Origin: Alcanivoracaceae bacterium
Lineage (GTDB): Bacteria; Pseudomonadota; Gammaproteobacteria; Pseudomonadales; Alcanivoracaceae
NCBI GenBank assembly: GCA_029213045.1
Contig: JARGPN010000009.1
Coordinates: forward strand, 620,001-684,000
DNA length: 64,000 nt
Direction of reading: 5' to 3'
Under the pieces are notes generated by a model that searched no databases, was not told the origin of the DNA, and saw only the letters and a list, made by a program, of their open reading frames with translations. Positions 16,606 to 26,116 of the stretch are shown here, in pieces. Within the stretch, counting starts at the first letter, position 1, and every line of letters begins with the position of its first letter. The position numbers and the translations under genes were made by a program.

Positions 16606-18681
16606 ATGGAGAGCAAAGTGTTCAAACATTCTTTACGGTTTAGCAGTCTGTGGGTGTCCGGATGTGTTGCATTGGCAGCATTCACTTCCTCTACCTACGC
16701 CGCTGATGAACTCGAACCGGTTTTCGTCTCCGCGTCTCGTTCAACCTCTATCGCCGAATCGTTACCCGTGGGCCAGCTGATTATCGATCGACAAACGATT
16801 GAACAATCCAGTGCCACAACCTTGCCCGATTTACTCAGCGAGTTTGGCGGCGTTCACACGCTAAAAATTAATGCGGACAGCAACGCAGGCGCGAACGTTG
16901 ACTTGCTTGGCTTTGGTAGCACCGCGGGGCAGAACACGCTAATTCTTCTCGACGGACAAAGAATCACACCGTCGGATTTATCGTCCGTCGATTTCTCCGC
17001 AATTCCGTTAAATGCCATTGAGCGCATTGAAATCTTACCGGCATCGGGCAGCGTGCTTTATGGCCTCGGCGCGGCAGGCGGCTCAATTAATATTGTCACC
17101 CGCGAAAAATATAAAACCGGCAGCAAAATTGAAGTCGGCGGCGGCAGTTATCAATCCCGTTACGGCGCAGTTGATGGCGCTGTCACAACGGGCCAGCTGT
17201 CTGCATTTATTGCGGCGTCTGCAGCCCGTGCCGACGGTTATCGCGATAACAGCAATTCAACGCTAAATAATGTGTTTGGTAATGTTCGCTTTCAATCAAA
17301 TGCTGCCACGATTTATCTCTCTACCGTGGTCAAGCAGCAAGATTTGCGACTACCCGGTGCGCTACCGTTCAACGCAACCGACACATCTCTACGTGATGAT
17401 CCTACGGCAGCCAGTACGCCGAATAATTGGAGCGAAGACAACAACGTCACTGTGCTACCCGGCATGTCTCTTTCTTTGACGGATCAGCTCACGCTGATCA
17501 CGGACGGCAGCATTGGCCGTCGCGAGCAGTCATTTTTCTATGACGACTATTTTGGCGGCGATTTCACCAGCTATACCGAAACTCAAACCGATACCTACAG
17601 CGTTACGCCGCGTCTTCAATGGAAAGTAGCCACCGGCTTCTTACGACACAATCTAGTCGCTGGCGTTGATCTTCGTAACGCCGACTACACGTCACGTATT
17701 GCTCACACCGAACAGACCTTTGATGTGCCTATTCACGTCGTCAACATGACGCAGCGCGAGCACAGTCACTATGTTCTCGACGTGATTGGCATTACTGAAA
17801 AATTCAGCAGCACGCTAGGCTACCGCATGTCGAGCGTACGCACCGACGGCACAGATCAATACAATGCTGGCGCCCCCGCACCCACCGGGTCAACCGACAC
17901 ACAAGCCTCGCCAGCTTCGCAACGACTTGATACAGAGCAGTGGCAGGTAGGCGTGCGTTACTTTGTGACTGAAGTGTTTGATCTGTTTGCTAGTGTCGAA
18001 GAGAGCGGCCGCGTCGCCAATGTAAATGAAATTTTTGAACAGAAATATGATAGCGGAACGGCGACCAACTTCAGCACGTTCGACGTGCTCAATGCGCAAA
18101 ACGGTCGCACTTATTCAACGGGTGCCAACTGGCGCATGGCGGAGCAATATTCCACCCTACTGTTCTGGCAGGGTGATTATGACAACGAAATTATTTTTAA
18201 CCCAGCGAGCTTCGAAAACACTAATAGCGACCCTACTCGACGCAAAGGCGTATCCCTAAACACGCGTTGGCAGCTCGATAAAACGACGTGGCTGACGCTC
18301 GCTGGTAGCTTTCAAAATGCCACCTTCAGAAGCGGGCAGTATGAAGGCAGCAATGCACCGGTTGTGCCCGAGAAAACATTTTTCGCACGCTTTGATTGGC
18401 AGCTCACCTCTTGGGTCGATCTTGCTTTGGCGCACACTTATGTTGGCAGTAAATATTTTGAAAATGATCAGTCCAATCAGTTCGGCCAGAGAATTCCGTC
18501 GTATCGCTACACAGATGTCATTGCGCGCGGACACTGGCGGAACCTGTACGGTTCACTGGGTGTTTACAACCTAGAAGATAAAAACAACTTCGACTTTGGT
18601 GTCAGCGGGGCATCTGGGAACTACAACGGCTACCCGCTGCCCGACCGCCACTTCCGCGCTAGCGTCGGCATGACGTTTTAA
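16606..18681 (+). CDS. TonB-dependent outer-membrane receptor
   Basis: A 691-residue protein. A signal peptide ends near residue 32 (TYA/ADEL). A plug domain covers about 45-165 (LPDLLSEFGGVHTL, GFGSTAGQNTLILLDGQRIT, PASGSVLYGLGAAGGSINIVTR), and a 22-strand-type barrel ends in the C-terminal phenylalanine of RASVGMTF. A TonB-box-like LEPVFVSAS follows the cleavage site. It resembles small siderophore or cobalamin (BtuB-like) receptors, but the substrate cannot be read from sequence. No Fur box or recognisable cobalamin riboswitch was found in the 118 bases before it. A strong hairpin follows the stop codon. Confidence 0.9.
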   Translation: MESKVFKHSLRFSSLWVSGCVALAAFTSSTYAADELEPVFVSASRSTSIAESLPVGQLIIDRQTIEQSSATTLPDLLSEFGGVHTLKINADSNAGANVDLLGFGSTAGQNTLILLDGQRITPSDLSSVDFSAIPLNAIERIEILPASGSVLYGLGAAGGSINIVTREKYKTGSKIEVGGGSYQSRYGAVDGAVTTGQLSAFIAASAARADGYRDNSNSTLNNVFGNVRFQSNAATIYLSTVVKQQDLRLPGALPFNATDTSLRDDPTAASTPNNWSEDNNVTVLPGMSLSLTDQLTLITDGSIGRREQSFFYDDYFGGDFTSYTETQTDTYSVTPRLQWKVATGFLRHNLVAGVDLRNADYTSRIAHTEQTFDVPIHVVNMTQREHSHYVLDVIGITEKFSSTLGYRMSSVRTDGTDQYNAGAPAPTGSTDTQASPASQRLDTEQWQVGVRYFVTEVFDLFASVEESGRVANVNEIFEQKYDSGTATNFSTFDVLNAQNGRTYSTGANWRMAEQYSTLLFWQGDYDNEIIFNPASFENTNSDPTRRKGVSLNTRWQLDKTTWLTLAGSFQNATFRSGQYEGSNAPVVPEKTFFARFDWQLTSWVDLALAHTYVGSKYFENDQSNQFGQRIPSYRYTDVIARGHWRNLYGSLGVYNLEDKNNFDFGVSGASGNYNGYPLPDRHFRASVGMTF

Positions 18682-18687
18682 TGTGTC

Positions 18688-18714
18688 CCGCGCGGCGCTG
18701 TCAGCACCGCGCGG
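18688..18714 (+). terminator. Strong GC hairpin after the TonB-dependent receptor
   Basis: CCGCGCGG...CCGCGCGG with inner GC pairs forms a nearly perfect stem seven bases after the stop codon. No T run follows, so it may stabilise or stop the transcript in another way. Confidence 0.5.
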
Positions 18715-18810
18715 AATATGAAAACATTGTGCATTCCCGCTAACCACACAGTCACTTTCGCGCTTTCTGTGTATGCTCTAACCTGTTAAATAATCCGGTA
18801 CAGCGTACAC

Positions 18811-20142
18811 ATGCGTATCCGACATCAGTTTCTTATTACGTTGCTCAGCGCCAGCATGGTCATATTGCTGATCATGCTGGTGGCGTTGCAGTTCGCCTTC
18901 CACCGCTCCCTTGATCAATACCTCGGTCAACGCCAGCAAGCGGTGCTTGCCGATCTTTCCATCGAGTTTGCCGACTATTACGCCAACTACGGCAGCTTCG
19001 ATGGCATTACTTTGCGCACGCTCATATGGAACCTCGAAGATAAAAACGAGCAGCGTATTCCTCGGGACCTAGTCCTGATGGACAGTGATCACTTTCCGAT
19101 ATTCGGCCCACCTTTGGCTGAGGAAGAATTGGCGTTGCACAGCATTAACGTCGACGGCGACACTGTCGGCTGGCTCGGTTTGCCGAATAGCCCGGAATTT
19201 CGTGAGAGTATTGAAAAGCGCTTTGAGCAACGGCAACGACGCACGGTGATTAGCGTCGGCATTGCCGTGTTACTGCTGGCTCTGTTTGGCGCTTGGTGGC
19301 TAAGCCGCAAGTTGGTTCGCCCTATCGAATCTGTCGCTCGCTTTTCTGCGCAATTAAGCGCAGGTGAATATCAGCAACGTTTACCGACAAAGCGTCAAGA
19401 CGAGCTTGGCGAATTAATCCACAGCATGAATAGCCTCGCCCATGCGTTAGCGTCGGGAAAAACATCGCGGCAACGATGGCTTGCAGATTTATCCCATGAA
19501 CTGCGCACACCCGTGACCGTGTTACAAGGCGAATTAGAAGCCATGCAAGACGGTATTCGCCCAATGAACACCCAACAAATCGATACCCTCTATCAACAAG
19601 TGGCTCACCTTGGAAAGCTGCTCAACGATCTCCACGATTTATCACTGGCCGATGCTGGCGCGCTGCGCTATCAAATGACAAACGTGGATCTCAACCAACT
19701 ATTAATACAACGCTGCAATGCTTTCCGTACGGCATTCGACAATGCGCATCAGAAACTTATCTATTACCCGAGCAATGCCCCACTCTTCGTCCATGGCGAT
19801 GCCGTGCGGTTAAGTCAGCTAGTAGATAACTTGCTCAGCAACAGCCAAAAATATACCCATGAGGACGGTGAAATTTCGTTACGGTGCTCTATAGGCGCGA
19901 ACGAAATTCGTATTGAGCTCGAGGATTCCGCACCAGGCGTGAGCGATGAGCAGTTGCCTAAATTATTCAACTATTTATACCGAGCAGACGTATCACGAAA
20001 TCGTGACACTGGCGGCGCGGGCCTAGGCCTCGCCATTTGCCAACGTATTGTCGAGGCACACCAGGGAACAATTAACGCATCGCATTCGGCACGCGGCGGA
20101 ATCTGCATTACTGTGACGTTACCGCACACTCAAAGTGAGTAA
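18811..20142 (+). CDS. BaeS-like sensor histidine kinase
   Basis: A 443-residue inner-membrane kinase. Membrane segments are at about 8-29 and 146-165, with a periplasmic sensor of about 115 residues between them. A HAMP domain follows at about 165-220, the dimerisation domain holds the phospho-acceptor H229 in LADLSHELRTP, and the ATPase domain has N-box DNLLSNSQKYTH and G-box GGAGLGLAI. The order kinase then regulator, and the Spy-like gene downstream, match the BaeSR envelope-stress system. The stop codon lies just before the regulator start (four bases). Confidence 0.88.
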   Translation: MRIRHQFLITLLSASMVILLIMLVALQFAFHRSLDQYLGQRQQAVLADLSIEFADYYANYGSFDGITLRTLIWNLEDKNEQRIPRDLVLMDSDHFPIFGPPLAEEELALHSINVDGDTVGWLGLPNSPEFRESIEKRFEQRQRRTVISVGIAVLLLALFGAWWLSRKLVRPIESVARFSAQLSAGEYQQRLPTKRQDELGELIHSMNSLAHALASGKTSRQRWLADLSHELRTPVTVLQGELEAMQDGIRPMNTQQIDTLYQQVAHLGKLLNDLHDLSLADAGALRYQMTNVDLNQLLIQRCNAFRTAFDNAHQKLIYYPSNAPLFVHGDAVRLSQLVDNLLSNSQKYTHEDGEISLRCSIGANEIRIELEDSAPGVSDEQLPKLFNYLYRADVSRNRDTGGAGLGLAICQRIVEAHQGTINASHSARGGICITVTLPHTQSE

Positions 20143-20146
20143 TTGC

Positions 20147-20830
20147 ATGACCTCAATTTTGATCGTTGAAGACGAAAAGGACATCGCCAACCTCTTGGTG
20201 GATTATTGTCGGCACAATAACTTTGATGCTGAAATTTGCTTGGATGAGCAGAAGATACTCGATGACATTCGGCACCATCGCGCAGACGTGGTGTTATTGG
20301 ATTTAATGCTGCCGGGCATCGACGGCCTTGAGCTATGCAAGAAAATCCGCCGAGACTCCAGCGTGCCAATTATGATTATCAGCGCGCGCGTTGACGAAGT
20401 TGATCGGCTGCTAGGCCTTGAGCTGGGCGCGGACGATTATATTTGCAAGCCCTTTAGCCCGAGAGAAGTGATCGCGCGAATTAAATCTATTTTGCGCCGT
20501 TTGAATGTACAAACGGCTGAACATTCTGGACTGACGCTTGACGAAAGTCGGCTACATGTTACTTGGCAAGGAACCGTGCTTTCGTTAACGACAGTGGAGT
20601 TTGCCCTGCTGCAAGCGCTGTCCGAACACCCGGGGCAGATCCGATCACGGCAACAATTGATGGACCGCATATACAACGATCACCGCGTTGTTAGTGATCG
20701 CACCATTGATAGTCATATTAAGAAGCTGCGCCAGAAGCTGGCCGACAGCTACCCGAGCACGCGCTTTATCGAATCGGTTTATGGTGCTGGCTATCGACTC
20801 GACATTCAGAGCTCAGGCGAGACAATTTAA
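20147..20830 (+). CDS. BaeR-like OmpR-family response regulator
   Basis: A 227-residue regulator. The receiver domain has EDEKD at residues 8-12, the phospho-acceptor D52 in LLDLMLPGIDG, and K101 in YICKPFSPRE. The C-terminal winged helix has the OmpR pattern RSRQQLMDRIY...DRTIDSHIKKLRQKL and VYGAGYRL. The ATG at 20147 is preferred; a GTG at 20135 overlaps the kinase stop and would add four residues. It probably activates the Spy-like gene that starts 122 bases downstream. Confidence 0.9.
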   Translation: MTSILIVEDEKDIANLLVDYCRHNNFDAEICLDEQKILDDIRHHRADVVLLDLMLPGIDGLELCKKIRRDSSVPIMIISARVDEVDRLLGLELGADDYICKPFSPREVIARIKSILRRLNVQTAEHSGLTLDESRLHVTWQGTVLSLTTVEFALLQALSEHPGQIRSRQQLMDRIYNDHRVVSDRTIDSHIKKLRQKLADSYPSTRFIESVYGAGYRLDIQSSGETI

Positions 20831-20952
20831 CGATAACTCTAGTAATAGCTACACAATGCGTGCGTATTGTTTGCATATTTCAGGGACATACTGAGTCCAG
20901 TTAAGCAACACTTCAGCCCAACATTATTCTTTGAACGACCAGGAGATCCACC

Positions 20953-21294
20953 ATGAAAAAGATACTGATTTCAGCACTGCTAGTTCTGCCCTTGCTCGGT
21001 CATGCCGGCCCGCGCGACAAGCACCCCGACGATGGATTCGGTGGGCCGCGTATGGAGCATGCATTTGAAGAACTAAACCTGAGCGATAGCCAGCGCGCAG
21101 AAATGAAGAAGGTATTTGAATCACATCGCGAGAAAATGACCGCGCTTCGCGAAGAAACGGAAAAGAAAGTGTCCGCGATCTTAACCCCGGAGCAGCAAAA
21201 GAAACTCGATAAAATGAAAGCGAAACGGAAAGAGAAGTTCGAAGAGCGAAAAGGAAAATGGAAGGAAGATCGCGAAGAACGAGGCGATAAATAA
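20953..21294 (+). CDS. Spy/CpxP-like periplasmic protein (LTxxQ motif)
   Basis: A 113-residue protein with a signal peptide cut near residue 18 (LGHA/GPRD). The mature part is nearly all helix and highly charged. Two copies of the family motif are seen, LNLSDSQ (about 41-47) and ILTPEQQ (about 76-82). Spy and CpxP are small periplasmic chaperones or feedback inhibitors of envelope-stress kinases. A good SD (AGGAG) precedes the ATG. Its position behind a BaeSR-like pair supports a stress role. The C-terminal 30 residues are mostly K, E and R. Confidence 0.85.
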   Translation: MKKILISALLVLPLLGHAGPRDKHPDDGFGGPRMEHAFEELNLSDSQRAEMKKVFESHREKMTALREETEKKVSAILTPEQQKKLDKMKAKRKEKFEERKGKWKEDREERGDK

Positions 21295-21329
21295 TTCTTA
21301 ACTAGCTCCTTAGCTTATTTGCGAGCGAT

Positions 21330-21505
21330 AGCGCGCTTAACAAGGCCCTATCGCTTGCAGGCAAGCTCCCACATAGGAATAACCGCCAAATCGTTAGAGC
21401 CTTTCCTGCAGGCGATTCCCCGCCCACAACACCCCAAAAGTAAACACCTACCCAACGACAGAGTCCAAACCCCATGTGGGAGCTTGCCAGCAAGCGATTG
21501 CCCAC
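21330..21505. repeat. Rearranged REP remnant D
   Basis: A right-type arm at 21350-21373 (ATCGCTTGCAGGCAAGCTCC and on) is followed, 101 bases later, by a left-type arm at 21475-21498 (TGTGGGAGCTTGCCAGCAAG and on). The order is thus right arm, spacer, left arm, as between two hairpins of arrays A-C, but without the outer partners. The intervening sequence starts TAGGAATAACCGCC, resembling the array C spacer, and otherwise diverges. It lies between the Spy-like gene and aceF. Confidence 0.75.
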
Positions 21506-21558
21506 CTCACAAACACTGAGATCCTTGAATCTGACTCAGACTTCGAACGTAAGAAAAG

Positions 21559-23193
21559 TTAAAGCAGTGCCCGACGCATGTCGCTGAGGGTGTTGCATAA
21601 ATAGGCCACAAACCGTGCCGCATCTGCACCGTCAATTACTCGGTGATCGTATGACAACGACAAGGGCACCATTAGGCGAGGCTCGAATTCTTTGCCATTC
21701 CAAAAGGGTTTCATTTGCGACTTACTTACGCCCAGAATCGCGACTTCCGGCCAATTCACAATCGGCGTGAATGCAGTGCCACCAATTCCGCCCAAGGACG
21801 AAATACTAAAACTCCCGCCCTGCATATCATGAGGAGTAAGTTTTTTATTACGCGCTTTTTCCGCCAGCTCGGCCACTTCGATAGCGATATCAACAATGCC
21901 CTTCTTATCGACATTGCGAATCACCGGCACGACCAAGCCATTTTCCGTTTCCACCGCAACACCGATGTTGATGTACTGCTTTTGAATAACAGCATCGCCC
22001 GAGTTTTCCAACGAGCTATTAAAGTGCGGAAATTCCCGTAATGCCGCCGCGCAGGCCTTGGCCATAAAGGCGAGCATCGTTAGCTTGGCGCCTTGCTTAG
22101 CCAGGCGCTTATTTTCTTGCTGGCGAAAGCTTTCTAAATCGGTAATGTCCGCCTCGTCGTGCTGTGTAACGTGCGGAATAGTAAGCCACGCCCTGTGCAG
22201 ATGGCTGGCCGACACCTTTCTGATTTTATTCAGCTCAATCCGCTCGACGTCGCCAAATTTGCTGAAATCGATAACCGGCAACTCAATAGACATCCCTTGC
22301 CCACTCGCCTTCGGTGGCTCCGAAAGCTTTTTCTTAACGTGCGCATGAACATCATCTTTGAGAATGCGTCCTTTGGGACCGGTGGCCGGCACCTGTGCTA
22401 GATCGACGCCTAATTCACGGGCAAGCTTTCGCACAGCAGGGCCAGCGTGCACAGCCGCGCTGTTTGACGGAACTGGGTTTTCTGGAACGGAAGTTGCCGC
22501 AGCGCTAGACGTTGTTTTTTCTGCGGGCTTACTCTTTTCAGAAGGGACAGAGGACGGAGTCGCCTCTGGGCTGCTTACCCCGGACGATGTCGCCTTAAAC
22601 AACGCCGCACCGGTTGATACCTTGTCGCCTTTTTTAACCAATATTTCGCTGACCACACCAGCAAACGGGGCGGGAATTTCTAGCGAGGCTTTATCTGATT
22701 CAAGCACTGCGACAATTTGCTCAGCCTCAAGGGAATCCCCGACGCTAATAGATATCTCGATGATTTCCGCTTGTTCGATATCGCCTAAATCTGGCACTGA
22801 GATCAGCCGCTCTTCTGACGCTGACTGTTTTGATGTCGCCTTTTTATCGGTATTCCCAACGGCCGGCTTTTTATCTTTTTCTACAGGTGCTTCAGGTGTT
22901 GTTTCCTTCGCAGAGGATGGCTTTGCGCTGGACGGTTCGGCGTCTGAACTGGCCGCCTCCATCTCCATAAGCGGGTCGCCCTCTTTAATGCGATCGCCCA
23001 CTTTGACTAGCATCTTTTTCACAGTACCGGCTTTCGGCGCAGGCACTTCAACTGTCGCTTTATCAGACTCCAGCACCACGATGGTATCTTCTGCGGCAAT
23101 AACGTCGCCGGCTTTGACGGACACTTCAATAACGTCCACCGGATCAGTACTGCCAACATCAGGAACCTTGATTATTTCAACGCCCACGGTCAC
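21559..23193 (-). CDS. aceF: AceF, dihydrolipoamide acetyltransferase (E2 of pyruvate dehydrogenase)
   Basis: A 544-residue core enzyme of the pyruvate dehydrogenase complex. There are two lipoyl domains, each with the lipoylated lysine in ESDKA (K45 and a second near 168), joined by charged and Ala/Pro/Ser-rich linkers. A peripheral-subunit-binding domain lies near 245-285 (AGPAVRKLARELGVDLAQV). The acetyltransferase domain ends with YDHRVIDGADAARF, holding the catalytic histidine. E. coli has three lipoyl domains, so this is the two-domain form. It follows aceE by 51 bases. No lpd gene is next to it. Confidence 0.97.
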   Translation of the reverse strand: MTVGVEIIKVPDVGSTDPVDVIEVSVKAGDVIAAEDTIVVLESDKATVEVPAPKAGTVKKMLVKVGDRIKEGDPLMEMEAASSDAEPSSAKPSSAKETTPEAPVEKDKKPAVGNTDKKATSKQSASEERLISVPDLGDIEQAEIIEISISVGDSLEAEQIVAVLESDKASLEIPAPFAGVVSEILVKKGDKVSTGAALFKATSSGVSSPEATPSSVPSEKSKPAEKTTSSAAATSVPENPVPSNSAAVHAGPAVRKLARELGVDLAQVPATGPKGRILKDDVHAHVKKKLSEPPKASGQGMSIELPVIDFSKFGDVERIELNKIRKVSASHLHRAWLTIPHVTQHDEADITDLESFRQQENKRLAKQGAKLTMLAFMAKACAAALREFPHFNSSLENSGDAVIQKQYINIGVAVETENGLVVPVIRNVDKKGIVDIAIEVAELAEKARNKKLTPHDMQGGSFSISSLGGIGGTAFTPIVNWPEVAILGVSKSQMKPFWNGKEFEPRLMVPLSLSYDHRVIDGADAARFVAYLCNTLSDMRRALL

Positions 23194-23244
23194 TCCTTAT
23201 TGATAAAGAGTACGCCCTTACCTTGCGCACTCTCTACCGCAGCC

Positions 23245-25908
23245 TTAATGCTTTGGCGGATACAGTTTGTCCGCGTCGATGGAATATTTCTTCATCGCTT
23301 CGGTTACTTTGCTCGGCGCAATCGTGCCTTCATCTGCCAACGCTTTTAACGCGGCGACGACCACAAAGTAGCGATCTACTTCAAAGAAATAGCGCAACTT
23401 TTTACGTGAATCACTGCGGCCAAACCCGTCTGTACCGAGCACGCGGTAAGAGCGACGAATATAAGGACGAATTTGATCCGCATAGAGTTTCATGTGGTCT
23501 GTGGCAGCGATCACTGGCCCTTTTGTTTTTTCCAGACAACGCCAAACCCAAGACGTTTTCTGTTCAGCTTCAGGATTGAGCATATTCCAACGCTCTAGTT
23601 CCATGCCTTCGCGGCGAAGTTCGTTAAAGCTGGTCACGCCCCAAATATCTGCCGAGACAGCAAACTCATTTTCCAGAATGTCCGCAGCGGCTTCGGCCTC
23701 TAACGTTATAGTTCCCGCCCCCAATAGCTGCACCCGGGTTTTATGTTTGCCGCCCTTCTTTAGCGGATACATGCCACGACGAATACCTTCCTCAGCCCCT
23801 TTCGGCATAGGCGCGTGAGCATAATTTTCATTCATCAGCGTAATGTAATAAAAAACATTTTCCTGATCGGTATACATGCGTCGCAGGCCATCTTCGATAA
23901 TCACCGCAAGTTCGTAGGCATACGTTGGATCGTAACTGACGCAGTTGGGCACGGTGCTGGCCAACAAATGGCTATGACCATCTTGATGCTGTAAGCCCTC
24001 ACCGTTCAGCGTAGTTCGACCCGCGGTTGCACCGAGCAAGAAGCCTTTTGCTTGGCTGTCGCCCGCCGCCCAACACAAATCGCCCACACGTTGAAAACCA
24101 AACATGGAGTAATAGATATAAAACGGAATCATTGGCTGGTTATGCACGGAATAACTCGTCCCTGCAGCAATCCATGCCGACATGGCACCCGCCTCATTGA
24201 TGCCTTCTTCGAGAATGCGCCCTTTTTTATCCTCTCGGTAATACATGACTTGGCCGGCATCTTCCGGTTCGTATTTTTGTCCTTCGCTGGAATAAATCCC
24301 CAACTGACGGAACATGCCTTCCATACCAAAGGTACGGGCTTCGTCGGGCACAATGGGCACAATGCGCTCACCAAAGCCTTTCGCTTTAAGCAATGCGGAC
24401 AACATGCGCACGAAGGCCATGGTCGTGGAAATTTCTCGGCCTGCGCTGCCTTCTTTTAAAAATTGATCGAACGTTGAAAGTGGTGGGACCGTTAATGATT
24501 CCGAAGATGCCCTACGTCGAGACGGTAGGTGACCGCCGCCCAGAGCTTCCCGTCGTTCACGCAAATAGCGCATTTCGGGGCTATCTTCTGCAGGACGGTA
24601 GTACGGCAAATCCTTAAGCTGCGCATCGGTAAACGGCATATCAAACCGATCCCGGAAATCCTTGAGGGATTCCACATCCAGCTTTTTCATTTGATGCGTT
24701 TTGTTTGTCGCTTCACCACCGCCGGTGGCATAGCCTTTAATGGTTTTCGCAAGAATCACCGTAGGCTGACCGGTTTGGCTCACCGCAGCGTGATAGGCGG
24801 CATACACTTTAAATGGATCATGCCCGCCACGATTTAAGTCATAAATCTCTTCGTCAGATAAATGCTCAACCATTTTTTTCAGTTCAGGATACTTACCGAA
24901 GAAATGTTCGCGTGTATAAGCCCCACCATTTTTCTTGTAGGCCTGATACTCACCGTCTACACATTCGCTCATGCGTTTACGCAGCAAGCCACTTTCGTCG
25001 CGCGCCAGCAAAGAATCCCAGCGGCGACCCCAGACCACTTTAATAACATTCCAGCCTGCGCCGCGAAACTGACCTTCGAGCTCCTGAATAATTTTGCCGT
25101 TGCCGCGCACAGGGCCATCAAGTCGCTGAAGGTTGCAGTTGATCACAAAAATTAAATTGTCTAACTTTTCACGGCCCGCCAGCGCAATAGCGCCTAGCGA
25201 TTCGGGCTCGTCCATTTCGCCGTCACCCAAGAACGCCCACACTTTTCGTTGCTCACGGGGAATGCGCTCCTGGTTCTCCATGTATTTCATAAAGTGTGCT
25301 TGGTAGATCGCCTGTATCGGCCCCAAGCCCATGGAAACGGTAGGGAATTGCCAAAAATCCGGCATTAACCACGGATGCGGATACGACGACAGACCTTCTC
25401 CGTCTACTTCGCGACGGAAATTATTTAATTGATCTTCGCTTAACCGGCCTTCAAGAAACGCGCGCGCATAAATGCCTGGCGCAGAATGGCCTTGGTAATA
25501 GATAAGATCGCCGCCAAAGTTTTCTGTCGGCGCACGAAAGAAGTGATTAAAGCCAACATCATACAGCGTGGCGGACGATGCGAAGGTAGCGATGTGCCCA
25601 CCTAACTCGTCATCATTTTGGTTAGCACGCATCACGGTTGCCAATGCATTCCAACGCACCAGCGATCGAATGCGGCGCTCCATAAACATATCCCCCGGCA
25701 ATGGCTCTTCTTTTTCCGGCGGAATGCTATTGAGGTAAGGCGTATGAAGATGGGTGCGATAGATGCCCTGTTCATGGGCTGTATCAGTGAGACGTTGCAA
25801 CAGCCAAGTGGCGCGCTCTGGCCCTGCATTTTCTAGGGTAGAATTAAGCGCCTCTAACCATTCACGTGTTTCTAGCGGATCTTGATCATCAAAAAAACTG
25901 CGAGTCAT
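23245..25908 (-). CDS. aceE: AceE, pyruvate dehydrogenase E1 component (homodimeric type)
   Basis: An 887-residue thiamine-diphosphate enzyme that decarboxylates pyruvate and acetylates the E2 lipoyl groups. The single-chain homodimeric type is shown by its length and by N-terminal DPLETREWLEALNSTLEN. The ThDP motif GDGEMDEPES is near residue 230, followed by VINCNLQRLDGPVRGN. It is the first gene of aceE-aceF. In E. coli a pdhR regulator precedes the pair; none is seen here, and the upstream neighbour is ampE. Confidence 0.98.
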   Translation of the reverse strand: MTRSFFDDQDPLETREWLEALNSTLENAGPERATWLLQRLTDTAHEQGIYRTHLHTPYLNSIPPEKEEPLPGDMFMERRIRSLVRWNALATVMRANQNDDELGGHIATFASSATLYDVGFNHFFRAPTENFGGDLIYYQGHSAPGIYARAFLEGRLSEDQLNNFRREVDGEGLSSYPHPWLMPDFWQFPTVSMGLGPIQAIYQAHFMKYMENQERIPREQRKVWAFLGDGEMDEPESLGAIALAGREKLDNLIFVINCNLQRLDGPVRGNGKIIQELEGQFRGAGWNVIKVVWGRRWDSLLARDESGLLRKRMSECVDGEYQAYKKNGGAYTREHFFGKYPELKKMVEHLSDEEIYDLNRGGHDPFKVYAAYHAAVSQTGQPTVILAKTIKGYATGGGEATNKTHQMKKLDVESLKDFRDRFDMPFTDAQLKDLPYYRPAEDSPEMRYLRERREALGGGHLPSRRRASSESLTVPPLSTFDQFLKEGSAGREISTTMAFVRMLSALLKAKGFGERIVPIVPDEARTFGMEGMFRQLGIYSSEGQKYEPEDAGQVMYYREDKKGRILEEGINEAGAMSAWIAAGTSYSVHNQPMIPFYIYYSMFGFQRVGDLCWAAGDSQAKGFLLGATAGRTTLNGEGLQHQDGHSHLLASTVPNCVSYDPTYAYELAVIIEDGLRRMYTDQENVFYYITLMNENYAHAPMPKGAEEGIRRGMYPLKKGGKHKTRVQLLGAGTITLEAEAAADILENEFAVSADIWGVTSFNELRREGMELERWNMLNPEAEQKTSWVWRCLEKTKGPVIAATDHMKLYADQIRPYIRRSYRVLGTDGFGRSDSRKKLRYFFEVDRYFVVVAALKALADEGTIAPSKVTEAMKKYSIDADKLYPPKH

Positions 25909-26033
25909 CGACCTAGCGTCCTTGTTCGCGTTGCCGTTTCGCTATCTTTCAAGTGCCGGGGTTGCCGCTCACCGAAAGTCGAGTGCGCTGGGTAAGCGCG
26001 TGCTTCAAAAGCGTTTGCCGAGTAGGCATTAAC

Positions 26034-26063
26034 AGTATGACCAGCACGATATTTGCCGGTCAA
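26034..26063 (-). promoter_or_regulatory. Candidate sigma-70 promoter of aceEF
   Basis: Minus-strand -35 TTGACC (26058-26063) and -10 CATACT (26034-26039) are separated by 18 bases, about 125 bases before the aceE start. The match is moderate. The 208-bp gap holds no gene. Confidence 0.35.
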
Positions 26064-26116
26064 GGAATCGGCGTTATCGTTGTGACAAAGTGTCAGTGTG
26101 TCGCTGCACAAATTGG

